This document shows, piece by piece, positions 9,209 through 18,205 of a stretch of DNA of 64,000 nt. The notes beneath the pieces were generated by a model. The model did not search any database, had not been told where the DNA came from, and saw only the letters and a list, made by a program, of their open reading frames with translations. Where the stretch lies: contig JAEULA010000114.1 in the NCBI GenBank assembly GCA_016793165.1, positions 124,001 through 188,000 on the forward strand, given 5' to 3'. Within the stretch, counting starts at the first letter, position 1; every line of letters starts with the position of its first letter. This stretch comes from Alphaproteobacteria bacterium. GTDB taxonomy: Bacteria; Pseudomonadota; Alphaproteobacteria; CACIAM-22H2. The position numbers were made by a program, and so were the translations under genes.

Positions 9209-9419
9209 ATTCGAAGTTCCCCCTGAGGACATGATCGATCCGATCGCGGTTCGCGCCTGACGTCCGCGTGGCGGCCCCGTCATCTCGCCGTGAATAGCAA
9301 CCCGATCGCCACCGGCATGGCAAATGCTAAGCTGCCGTCCGGGCAGTGCTTGTCAGTATCTGGATGGCGGCGAACCGACGGGGTCGGGTCGCCGCGCTCC
9401 GGGGAATCGGGAGATCGAA

Positions 9420-10205
9420 ATGTCGCCTCGCTCACGTCTCGGCTGGCTCCTCGCCGGCATCCTGGCGACGGCCGTCGAACTGGGGTGGTCCGCGAGCGCC
9501 TTGTCGGCGACGTCGGTGCCCACGCCGACGGTCCGGGTGCAGTTCTCCAGGGTCGGAGGTCCTCCTGGCGAGGTCCGAGTCGTCCCGACGTCCATATTCG
9601 CGTGCGACGGCAGCGTTCGCCTCGGCGACGGCAGCGTCCGGGCCTGCGACGGCAGCGTCTACATCGGACTCGGCGATACGGCCTTCGACGGGGCCGTGGC
9701 GAATGTCAGCCTCGCGTTCGACACGGATCCGTTTATTTCGTTCAGCATCGCGGCGGTCAATTTCACGGCTGCGCCTGCCGTGTTCGACTTCACCTTGGCG
9801 ATCCCATACTCCGGCGGCCCGTACGCCATGATGTCCTCGTATCTGGATGGCGTGCTGGTCGAAGCACGGGGCGACGCGGCGGGCGTTTCGCCGCTCACCC
9901 TCGAGGGTGTTCTCGACGGCGGCATCGTCGCGGCCCTGACCGTGAGCGAATCCTGCGTCGCCGAGCTCGGCATCGGGGAGACGGCGGATTGCGGGCCGTA
10001 CGGACCGCTCTCGGCCGGCGTGACGTCGGGCGCGGCCGGGGTTCTCGAGGCCCATCTCGCCTTCACGCTGTCGCCGAACTTCGACGCGGCCACGTTCGGT
10101 GGAGTGATCGAACTCTTCGCGCCGGCGTCGGATGTCCCTGCACCCGCGAGCGCACTGCTGCTGGCCGGGGCGCTCGGCGGCCTGGCGCGGCGCCGCCGCC
10201 GCTGA
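9420..10205 (+). CDS. exported protein with PEP-CTERM-like sorting tail and heptad repeat
   Basis: Predicted secreted 261-aa protein. An N-terminal signal sequence (RLGWLLAGILATAVELGW) is followed by a Gly/Ala/Ser-rich extracellular region without a recognised domain. The C-terminus reads VPAPASALLLAGALGGL followed by a run of Arg, the tripartite pattern (short motif, hydrophobic helix, basic end) of PEP-CTERM/exosortase substrates, here in a VPAPA variant. Residues about 62-82 hold three 7-residue repeats (CDGSVRL, GDGSVRA, CDGSVYI). It is divergent from the ketopantoate reductase gene and convergent with the GH63-like gene. No exosortase gene is in this window. Function unknown, probably cell surface or matrix. 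Confidence 0.82.
   Translation: MSPRSRLGWLLAGILATAVELGWSASALSATSVPTPTVRVQFSRVGGPPGEVRVVPTSIFACDGSVRLGDGSVRACDGSVYIGLGDTAFDGAVANVSLAFDTDPFISFSIAAVNFTAAPAVFDFTLAIPYSGGPYAMMSSYLDGVLVEARGDAAGVSPLTLEGVLDGGIVAALTVSESCVAELGIGETADCGPYGPLSAGVTSGAAGVLEAHLAFTLSPNFDAATFGGVIELFAPASDVPAPASALLLAGALGGLARRRRR
9603..9665 (+). repeat. three tandem 21-bp repeats inside the exported protein gene
   Basis: Three direct units of 21 bp begin with TGCGACGGCAGCGT (twice) or GGCGACGGCAGCGT (middle unit) and differ mainly in the last seven bases. They keep the frame and encode seven-residue repeats around DGSV. In-frame tandem repeats of this kind can change copy number by slippage. Confidence 0.85.
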
Positions 10206-11481
10206 TCAGGCCGCGTCGACGCCCGCCCAGACCAGCCACGCGGCGGCGGTCCAGGAGAAGTCCTTGCCGCCGAGGCCCGCGCCGGTGAACGGGTCGAAGT
10301 ACTCGCGGAAGCCACCCTGCGCGACGAGCTCGCGCGTGTCGCGACGCAGTCGCTCCGCGATGTCGGCGAAGCCGTAGCGCGCGAAGCCGTCGGCGACGAG
10401 GCGGTTCATGAACGGCCAGACGGGCCCGCGCCAATAGCGCCTCGGATCGAACCCCGGGATCGACGGCATCGTGCTCGGCGTGCCGAACCGGCATGCGGTC
10501 ATCGCCTGGCGCCACGTGGCCGCCAGGGTGTCGGCCTGCGCGCGCGACGCCGCACCGGCATAGAGCGGCAGGAAGGCCGCGACGCTGACCGATCGAGCGA
10601 GGCGATCGGTCAGGAGATCGAGGCTGTGATACGCGCCGCTCGCCGGATTCCAGAGCCGTGCCATGGCCTCGAGCGATCGCGCGCGCCAGGCCGCGAGCTG
10701 AGTCGCCACCGGCGCGAGATCGAGCTCGCGCGCGAGCACGCCGAGATCCTCGTCGGCGCGCAGCAGCAGGCACTGGATGCCGAGGTCGCAGACGCGCAGC
10801 GGCGATCGCGCGAAGAATGCGGTGCCGTTCCAGCCGACGGATTTGCCGAGCTCCACGATCGTCATGACGCGGTTGTAGTAGTCGTGGGTCGGCCGCTCCG
10901 ACGGATCGGCGTGCAGGATGTCCTTGCGCAGGGCGGCGACGTCGACGCGCGGCTCGACCGCGGCGAGCGGCGCGTCCCATTCGACGGAATTGTCGCGCCC
11001 CGTCTCCCAGGGATGCAATGCGGCGACGAGGCCCGAGCCTGCCGGGTCGCGCGTCTCGTGCCACCAGCGATGCCAGGCCGCGAGCTTCACGACCAGGGGC
11101 CGCGCGCGGGCGAGGGCGGCCTGGCGATCGGCGGCGCCGTCGACCAGGCGGCGCAGGCAGGTCGCGGCGACCGGCGGCTGCGAGATCCCGGAGGTGCGCG
11201 GCGCGTGGTCCGTGCCCCAGGCATCGGGACCGGGATAGTAGCCGTCCGAGTCCGCGTGGAAGACGATGTGCGGAATCATCCCGTCGGCCCATTGGCCGGT
11301 GACCAGCGACTCGAACTCCCGCCACGCGCGATCGGGGTCGAAGGTCGCCCAGCCGATCGCGGTCAGCGGCGAGTCCCAATTCCACTGGAACGGATACATG
11401 CGCGCGCTCGGCACGGTGTAGCCGCCGCGATCGTTGGCGCGGAGGATCGCGCGCGCCTCCTCGGCGCGGTCGGCGGGCAGG

Positions 11482-11492
<11 letters not shown>
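10206..11492 (-). CDS. GH63-like glycoside hydrolase (MGH1-like; glucosylglycerate/mannosylglycerate hydrolase type)
   Basis: Cytoplasmic (alpha/alpha)6-barrel glycosidase of 428 aa without signal peptide. The N-terminal block MYPFQWNWDSPLTAIG and QWADGMIPHIVFH (about residues 32-79) are hallmarks of the MGH1-like/GH63 group. By family analogy the acid is probably the Asp of TGRDNS (residue 167) and the base the Glu of FREYFDP (residue 397). It is the last gene of the LacI-controlled importer operon and overlaps the ATPase gene by 11 bp, so it likely hydrolyses the imported, intact alpha-glycoside. Glucosylglycerate, mannosylglycerate or trehalose-like solutes are candidates. Specificity is inferred, not shown. 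Confidence 0.85.
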
Positions 11493-12531
<1,039 letters not shown>

Positions 12532-12543
12532 GGCCTTTGCGTC

Positions 12544-13347
12544 TCACCGGTTGGTGATGCCCCAGATGGAGAACAGGTACTTGCGGACGGCGAAGATGAA
12601 GACGACCGAGGGCACGATCAGGATGAAGCCGCCGGCGAAGCGGTAGTGCAACGGCGACTCCGCGAGCACGGTCAGGAGGTAGGCGGTCAGCGTCCGCTGC
12701 CGCACCGTGAGCACCGAGGCCGCGAAGACCTCGTTCCACGAGATGACGAAGGCGAAGATCGCCGCCGCGGCGAGGCCGGGCAGCGCCAGCGGCAGCACGA
12801 CGCGCCGGAAGGCCGCGAACCGGCCGCAGCCGAAGACCCACGCCGCCTCCTCGAGTTCGCGTGGGATGCCCATGAACAGCCCGGCGCTGACCAGGGCGGC
12901 GAAGGGCAGGGCGAGCGCGGTATGGACCAGGGCGACGCCGTAAGGCGTGTCGTAGAGCCCGATGCGGATGAACAGCACGGTCAGCGGCAGCGCGAGGATC
13001 GCCAGCGGGAAGGCGCGCGTCAGGAGCACGAGCAGGCGGAACGCGTTGGCGCCGCGGAAGCGATAGCGGGCCAGCGCATAGCCGGCCGGCGCCCCGAGCC
13101 CGATCGACAGGATCATCGTCAGGCCGGCGGCGATGACGGAGTTGATCGCGGCCGTGCCGACGCCCTCGATGCGCAGGAACAGCAGCAGATGGTCGAGCGA
13201 CGTGATGTCGGGCAGCCAGGCCTTGGGCCACTTAAACACCGCGGGCCGCCCGCCGAATGCGCCGAGCGCGATGAAGTAGATCGGCACCAGCACCCAGGCG
13301 CAGAGCGTTGCGATGCCCGAGGCGTAGAGCAGGCGGCGCAGCATCAT
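12544..13347 (-). CDS. sugar ABC transporter permease, MalG type
   Basis: Inner-membrane permease of 267 aa with about six hydrophobic segments. The EAA loop reads EEAAWVFGCGRFAAFRRVVL (about residues 168-187). The N-terminal periplasmic loop (FGGRPAVFKWPKAWLPD) is of MalG size. It pairs with the MalF-type permease 82 bp upstream in the operon and is followed 12 bp later by the ATPase. The transported compound is probably the substrate of the downstream GH63-like hydrolase. Confidence 0.93.
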   Translation of the reverse strand: MMLRRLLYASGIATLCAWVLVPIYFIALGAFGGRPAVFKWPKAWLPDITSLDHLLLFLRIEGVGTAAINSVIAAGLTMILSIGLGAPAGYALARYRFRGANAFRLLVLLTRAFPLAILALPLTVLFIRIGLYDTPYGVALVHTALALPFAALVSAGLFMGIPRELEEAAWVFGCGRFAAFRRVVLPLALPGLAAAAIFAFVISWNEVFAASVLTVRQRTLTAYLLTVLAESPLHYRFAGGFILIVPSVVFIFAVRKYLFSIWGITNR

Positions 13348-13429
13348 GGGGCGCCGCCCCGCGCGCGACCGGCGCGGCGGATGCGCCTCCCCGACGTCGG
13401 GCCGGACCCGGCGGCACGACGCGCGCGGC

Positions 13430-14275
13430 TCATGCCTGCTGCTCCGGCCGCACGCGCAGGACCCTCAGGTACAGCACCGTCGAGGCCAGCGAGATGAGCA
13501 TCACGAGCACCGCGTAGGCGGCGGCGACGCCGTAGTTCTGGTTGACGTGCTGCCAGGTGTAGGCCTCGCCGACGAGGACCGGGAAATTCCGCCCGCCGAG
13601 CGCATAGACGGCGGCGAAGACCTCGAAGGCGAGGACCGTGCGCAGGATGAGCGCCGACTGCAGGCTGGGCTTGAGCAACGGCAGCGTCACGCGGAAGAAC
13701 TTGGCGACCGGCGTGGCGCCGAACACGTCGGCCGCCTCGCCGTATTCCTTGGGCACGAGCTGCATGCCCGACACGAGGATGACGAGGACGACGGCGGTGG
13801 CGCGCCAGACCTCCGCGGCCACGATGCCGAGGAACAGCGTCATCGGCGTCTCGGCGTTCAGCCACGCAGTCGGGCCCTCGATGACGCCGAGCTGGAACAG
13901 GAGGCTGTTGAGGTAGCCGGTGTTCTGCAGGATCGCGAGCCAGACGAGTCCGGCGGCGAGGTCGGAGATTCCCAGCGGGATCGTCCAGATCCACAGCACG
14001 ATCTCGCGGCCGCGCTGCAGCTTCTGCAGCATCAGCCCCATCGCCAGCGCGAGCACGACCTGCAGCGGCACGACGACGGCGACCAGCAGGAACGTATTGG
14101 CGATCGACACCGAGAAGTTCAGGTCGCCGAGCATGCGCCGGTAGTTGCCAAGCGGCCCGGCCGTTCCGCCGTCGAAGGACAGCACGATCGTCTGCACCAG
14201 CGGCACGACGAAGAACGCCGCCAGGAAGAAGGTCGCGGGCGCGATCAGCGCGTAGGGGAGCCAGCGCGGTGTCAT
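13430..14275 (-). CDS. sugar ABC transporter permease, MalF type
   Basis: Inner-membrane permease of 281 aa. Hydrophobic segments include ALIAPATFFLAAFFVVPLV near the N-terminus, and the EAA-type loop is EYGEAADVFGATPVAKFF (about residues 186-203). It has the short periplasmic loops of the CUT1 sugar family rather than the long loop of E. coli MalF. It follows the binding-protein gene after a 145-bp gap that contains two strong palindromes, so its expression may be lower than that of the binding protein. Confidence 0.93.
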   Translation of the reverse strand: MTPRWLPYALIAPATFFLAAFFVVPLVQTIVLSFDGGTAGPLGNYRRMLGDLNFSVSIANTFLLVAVVVPLQVVLALAMGLMLQKLQRGREIVLWIWTIPLGISDLAAGLVWLAILQNTGYLNSLLFQLGVIEGPTAWLNAETPMTLFLGIVAAEVWRATAVVLVILVSGMQLVPKEYGEAADVFGATPVAKFFRVTLPLLKPSLQSALILRTVLAFEVFAAVYALGGRNFPVLVGEAYTWQHVNQNYGVAAAYAVLVMLISLASTVLYLRVLRVRPEQQA

Positions 14276-14313
14276 GGGCTTGCGACTCTCCTCCTCGCGC
14301 CGCTGGCGCGGCG

Positions 14314-14376
14314 CCTGTCCCCCTCGATCGAGGGGGACAGGGCTCGTGTCGGCCGTCCCCCTCGAACGAGGGGGAC
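14314..14376. repeat. two adjacent C5/G5 palindromes between binding-protein and permease genes
   Basis: The first is a perfect 28-bp palindrome (14314-14341) centred on CTCGATCGAG with arms of five C and five G. The second (14355-14376) has the same arms, GTCCCCCTCG and CGAGGGGGAC, around a two-base AA centre. A GCGCGC-rich stem follows at about 14380-14398. The pair lies in the gap between a binding-protein gene and its permease gene, where REP-like or transcript-protecting stem-loops are common. No T-run follows, so they are not classical terminators. Confidence 0.75.
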
Positions 14377-14420
14377 AGGCGCGCGCACCGCGCGCGCCAG
14401 GGGGAGATGCGCGTCGTCCG

Positions 14421-15710
14421 TCACTTCACCGGGCAGGCGCCGGTGCTCGGCTTGTCGGGCGCCCAGCACGGCGCGTTGGTGGCGGTCATGATCGAGCGCA
14501 GCACCTCGGCCTGCGCGTCGAGCACCGTGCGAACCGGCTCGTTGCGCAGCACGATGCGCTGGAAGGTGTCGAAGAACACCTTGTTGAACTCTCCGCCCTT
14601 GTCGCCGAGCCCGACCGGAAGCAGCGCCGGCATCGCGTCCTTCGCGCCCTGCGTCTTGGCGACGCCCTCGGCGAGCAGCTTCACGCCGGCGGCGAGATTG
14701 TCCGGCAGCTTCGCCTCGACCACCGGGAAGAAGCCGACCTCGGCCGCGGTCGCGACCTGGATCTCGGGCCTGGTCAGATGCTCGATCAGCGCCGCCGCGC
14801 CGGCGCGATCGGGCGCGCCCTTCGCGATCCCGAGCCCGGCGAGCACCGGCATGTAGGCGCGGCCCTTCGGGCCCGCCGGCGGCGCCACGACGAGGTAGTC
14901 GTTGGGTGCCGCCTGCAGGGCGTCCTTCACGCGCGCGATGTGATCCCAGGCGATCCAGACCTCGCCGGCCGCGAGCGGCTCCTGCATGAAGTCGTAATTG
15001 GTCGCGTTCGGGTTCACATGCGCCCACAGCGCCTTGAACTCGCCCCACATCGCCTCGGCCTCGGCCGAACGGTACTCGGTGACCATCGAGGCCGTGTAGG
15101 ACGGGTAGAGATTGCCCTGCAGGAAGCGCGCGAACAGGCCCTTGGGGCCGGCGGGGAAGCCGAGTCGGCGCTGGCCGGTCTTCTCCTGGATCGTCTTCGC
15201 CCACTCGGCGAGCTGGCGATAGCTGAGGGCGTTGACGTCGGCGCCGGCCGGCAGATGCGGCAGGGCCTTCTTGTTGACGACCAGGACGTAGGTCGCCTGC
15301 ATCCAGGGGATATAGACCTGCTTGCCGGTGCCGAGCTTGCCGAGCTCCATCAGGCCGGCGGGGATGTTGCGTCCCGCGATCTTCGCCGCGACGTCGTCGA
15401 TCGCGTCGAGCGCGTCCATCGGCACCAGCGGCTGCAGTTCGCCGTGGAGGGCGCCGACCAGGCTGACCGTCTTCCTGCCGGCCTGCTGCTCGGCGCGCAT
15501 GCGCACGGTGAAGGGCGACGGCTCCTCGACGACATAGGCGGTCTTGGGCGCGCCCTTGAGCAGCACCTCGCGCACCTTCTGCGCCTCGTCGATCGGGCGC
15601 AGCTGGGTCGACAGGAACACGATCTCCTGCGCTTGCGCAGGTGCGGGCGCGGTGGCGATGGCTAGCGCCAGCGTGGCGCTAGAGACTGCGACGAAGCTCC
15701 TTCTGAGCAT
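14421..15710 (-). CDS. sugar ABC transporter periplasmic substrate-binding protein
   Basis: Binding protein of 429 aa. The N-terminus is a Sec signal peptide ending in APAPAQAQ, so the mature protein begins near residue 28 (EIVFLSTQLRPI). The body shows the CUT1 extracellular-binding fold: a hinge-side block MQATYVLVVNKKALPHL, a later GEVWIAWDHIARVKDAL, and AYMPVLAGLGIAKGAP in the C-terminal lobe, all typical of family 1 binding proteins. Its start overlaps the end of the LacI regulator gene by 32 bp, so both are in one transcript. Ligand is unknown; the operon's cytoplasmic glycosidase suggests a small glycoside. Confidence 0.93.
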   Translation of the reverse strand: MLRRSFVAVSSATLALAIATAPAPAQAQEIVFLSTQLRPIDEAQKVREVLLKGAPKTAYVVEEPSPFTVRMRAEQQAGRKTVSLVGALHGELQPLVPMDALDAIDDVAAKIAGRNIPAGLMELGKLGTGKQVYIPWMQATYVLVVNKKALPHLPAGADVNALSYRQLAEWAKTIQEKTGQRRLGFPAGPKGLFARFLQGNLYPSYTASMVTEYRSAEAEAMWGEFKALWAHVNPNATNYDFMQEPLAAGEVWIAWDHIARVKDALQAAPNDYLVVAPPAGPKGRAYMPVLAGLGIAKGAPDRAGAAALIEHLTRPEIQVATAAEVGFFPVVEAKLPDNLAAGVKLLAEGVAKTQGAKDAMPALLPVGLGDKGGEFNKVFFDTFQRIVLRNEPVRTVLDAQAEVLRSIMTATNAPCWAPDKPSTGACPVK

Positions 15711-16749
15711 GGGGTCCTCCCTGGGGTGAAGCTTGCGGCGGAGCGGGGGCGGGGCCGTCGGAGGCGCGCGCCACGATCGACGCGGGCCAGATCTCGGCCA
15801 TGCCGGCGGCGGGCGCGCCGCCGATGCGCGCCAGCAGCATCTCGATGAGCCGCACCGCCATCGCGCGGATCGGCTGCGCGATCGTGGTCAGCGGCGGATC
15901 GGTGTAGGTCGCGATCGGCAGGTCGTCGTAGCCGATCAGCGAGACGTCGCGCCCGGGCCTGAGGCCGCGCGAGGTGACCGCACGCAGCGCGCCGACGGCG
16001 AGGCGGTCGGTGGCGCAGAGCAGCGCGGTCGGCGGATCGCGCGCGTCGAGCAGGCGGCCGGCGAGCGCGAAGCCGGTCTCCTCGGTTGCCTCGCCGGCGA
16101 TCGTCGTGTCCGCGCGCAGGCCGGCTTCGCGCATCGCCTTTCCCCAGCCCGCCTCGCGATGGCGGGCGAAGCTGTAGGCGGCGGGCGCGTTGACCAGCGC
16201 GATGCGGCGGTGGCCGAGCCCGACGAGGCGCCGCGTCGCGGCGATGAAGGCCGCCTCGCCGTCGGCATCGACATGCGCATAGGGCCGCGTCTCGTCGGTG
16301 CGGCCGTGGGTGACGAAGGGGAAGCCCCGGTCGAGCAGGTAGGCGATGCGCTCGTCCTTCACGCGCGTTCGCGCGAGGACGATGCCGTCGACGCGACGCC
16401 CCTCGATCAGGCGCCGGTAGACCTTCATCTCCTCGGCGCCGGGGCGGGCGGCGGTGACGACCAGATCGTGGTCGACCTTGGCGAGCGCCTCGCCCAGCCC
16501 GACGAGCAGCTCGGTGAAGAACGGATCGGTGAAGTGGCCCGGCTCGGCGGGCAGCACGACGCCGATCGCCTCGCTGCGCCCGTGCTGCAGGCGCCGCGCG
16601 ATCGGATGCGGCCGGTAGCCGGCCGCGTCGGCCGCAGCCTTGACCCGCGCGCGCGTCCCGGCGGCGACGTCGGCATAGCCGGCGAGCGCGCGCGAGACGG
16701 TCGTGATCGACAGTCCGAGCTCCGCAGCGAGGCTCTTGAGCGAGGCCAT
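15679..16749 (-). CDS. LacI family transcriptional regulator of the glycoside import operon
   Basis: DNA-binding regulator of 356 aa. The N-terminal helix-turn-helix (MASLKSLAAELGLSITTVSR) and hinge region are classical LacI/GalR, followed by a periplasmic-binding-like effector domain with the segments IGVVLPA and YRRLIEGRRVDGIVLA, and the C-terminal DRLAVGALRAVTSRGL. The start was set at the ATG of MASLKS, because the alternative Met seven codons earlier would begin inside the operator. It is the first gene of the operon it is expected to control, and the effector is probably the imported sugar or a product of it. Confidence 0.93.
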   Translation of the reverse strand: MASLKSLAAELGLSITTVSRALAGYADVAAGTRARVKAAADAAGYRPHPIARRLQHGRSEAIGVVLPAEPGHFTDPFFTELLVGLGEALAKVDHDLVVTAARPGAEEMKVYRRLIEGRRVDGIVLARTRVKDERIAYLLDRGFPFVTHGRTDETRPYAHVDADGEAAFIAATRRLVGLGHRRIALVNAPAAYSFARHREAGWGKAMREAGLRADTTIAGEATEETGFALAGRLLDARDPPTALLCATDRLAVGALRAVTSRGLRPGRDVSLIGYDDLPIATYTDPPLTTIAQPIRAMAVRLIEMLLARIGGAPAAGMAEIWPASIVARASDGPAPAPPQASPQGGPHAQKELRRSL

Positions 16750-16766
16750 CGCGTCCCCAACCTTAT

Positions 16767-16780
16767 CCAAAACGTTTTGG
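16767..16780. promoter_or_regulatory. perfect LacI-family operator CCAAAACGTTTTGG
   Basis: A perfect 14-bp palindrome with the central CG typical of LacI/GalR operators lies 17 bp upstream of the LacI ATG. It is AT-rich in a 70% GC background, which makes chance unlikely. The position suggests autorepression of the whole regulator-importer-hydrolase operon. A similar AAAACGTTTT core is known for alpha-glucoside regulators of alphaproteobacteria. No convincing second copy was noticed elsewhere in the window. Confidence 0.82.
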
Positions 16781-16866
16781 GAACGCTGATGGACTCCGGC
16801 TCGAGAGTCAAGGCCGCCGCCGGTTGCCGCCGGTCGTTGCGGCCCGCGCGCCGATCGGCCGGACGA

Positions 16867-17541
16867 TCAGGCGTGCGGCCGAGGCGGCGCCGACCGCCGC
16901 GTCACCGCAAGCGCCGCGCTCGCCAAGCCGAGGAGCAACGCCGTCGCGGGGGCCGGGATCGCCGTCCCGCTGTCCGTGAGCTCGAACGCCTGTTGCGGCT
17001 CGAAGCTCGACCAGCTGTCGCTCGGATCGTCGCGGAACGTCGCTCGCCCATCCGTCGTGGTCGACGCCCACAGCCAGTCGGCGACGGCCGGGGCCGTGTC
17101 GTTGACGATCGACAGCCAATACGTCGTGTCCGCCGCGAGCGCGATCGGCGAGATGGCGGCATCGTAGGCGAAGTAGGTCGTCCACTGCGTGCCGGCCGGA
17201 TCCTCGATCAGGGTGCGCGTCACGGGCGCGAGCAGCGCCGCGGTGTGCAGGGGATCGGCGGCCGGGCGGCCCGCGGCATCGGCGAAGATGCGGATCGCGA
17301 AGTTGTCCGAAGCGGGGGCGACGTCGCGCGAGCCGTAGCGTCCCCACCAATGGACGTCGCGGACGACGTTCGATGCCGGCGCCAGAACGAAGTCATCCGC
17401 GATCTCGGCCGGGAAGTCGAAGTCGCTGTAGGGCCAGCCCCGGTTCGGATCCGGGCCGCCGTTGCTGAAGATCACGCCGGCCTCGGCGGAAAAGGCGAGC
17501 AGGCCGACGAGGGCCGTCGCGGACAGGGTCTTGCGCCACAT
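16867..17541 (-). CDS. exported protein with PEP-CTERM-like tail
   Basis: Predicted secreted protein of 224 aa. The chosen ATG gives a signal peptide (WRKTLSATALVGLLAFSAEA) with cleavage expected after AEA. The mature part carries Trp/Asp-rich strands (WWGRYGSRD, DNFAIRIFAD, TYWLSIVNDT) resembling the beta-sandwich of many PEP-CTERM proteins. The C-terminus is IPAPATALLLGLASAALAV followed by TRRSAPP, so the motif is a degenerate IPAPA form. It lies upstream of, and in the same direction as, the LacI operon but is probably separate from it (117-bp gap with the operator). Function unknown. Confidence 0.8.
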   Translation of the reverse strand: MWRKTLSATALVGLLAFSAEAGVIFSNGGPDPNRGWPYSDFDFPAEIADDFVLAPASNVVRDVHWWGRYGSRDVAPASDNFAIRIFADAAGRPAADPLHTAALLAPVTRTLIEDPAGTQWTTYFAYDAAISPIALAADTTYWLSIVNDTAPAVADWLWASTTTDGRATFRDDPSDSWSSFEPQQAFELTDSGTAIPAPATALLLGLASAALAVTRRSAPPRPHA

Positions 17542-18205
17542 GGCTTGTCTCCCGGGTAATCGACGCAGGTCCCGGCCGCCCGAGGGAACTCGGGGCGCGC
17601 CGCGGATTCCTTCCAGGATCACGTCAAGGTCGGAACGACTTCAGGATCACCGAGCGGAAGGAACGGTGCATTGACAGGGAGCAACAAAGACCTCGGCAAA
17701 GAAGCGACGTGCTGCGCGCGGCCGGCCATGCGGCGCCGCGACACGATCTCCCGCGTCTGGCGCATTCCTCCGCCCCGATATGATCGCAGCCGTCGCTTCG
17801 CTCGCGCTTCCGATCGCCCGGTCGGCGCGGATTGATCGTCCGCGGCCCGGGGAGGTGCGCAGCGCAGCCACGGCGACCGGTCGGCAATCACGCGCTCGCG
17901 GGGTTGGCGCCTGAGGACGTCGCCGACCGATCGCGGTCGCCGACGACGGCGCGGGTGTCGTGGCCGCTCTCCCGTCCCGCCCGGTGCGCAAGCGCGACGT
18001 GCGCCCGGGCCGCGTTCCCGTCGCGCGTGTGCGGCCCGAAGGTCATGGCAGGATTCCCGGCCGGAACCCGTGCTCGTCGACCCGCGTCACGCCGCCGCCC
18101 GTCGCCGCTCGCGTCCGGCGACAGCAAGAGCGCTGGCGTGGCGCTGCGCACCGGCCGGTACGGCGGTTGACGCTTGTCGGCCGCTCCCGTATTCCGGCCC
18201 GCATC
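17542..18205. other. 664-bp intergenic region, no convincing gene
   Basis: Short open frames exist on both strands, but all are Arg/Pro/Ala-rich, lack recognisable domains and look like by-products of high GC. No RNA gene, riboswitch or repeat was recognised. The right end holds the proposed promoter of the lysyl-tRNA synthetase gene. The left end should hold the promoter of the PEP-CTERM-like gene, which could not be pinpointed. Confidence 0.6.
18167..18195 (+). promoter_or_regulatory. candidate sigma-70 promoter of the lysyl-tRNA synthetase gene
   Basis: TTGACG, a 17-nt spacer and TATTCC are followed by the ATG only 10 bp later (18206). With a start site about 7 nt after the -10 box, the mRNA would be nearly leaderless. 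The -35 match is good and the -10 match moderate. No Shine-Dalgarno sequence fits in between, in line with a leaderless transcript. Confidence 0.5.

Noticed and set aside
16783..16811. TTGACT upstream of the LacI operator as a -35 box on the minus strand
   Set aside because: At 16-18 nt spacing the matching -10 positions read CAGCGT or AGCGTT, far from consensus, so the promoter was not called.
17647..18170. Short open frames in the gap before lysS
   Set aside because: Composition is low-complexity Arg/Pro/Ala with no domain and no good start or ribosome site.
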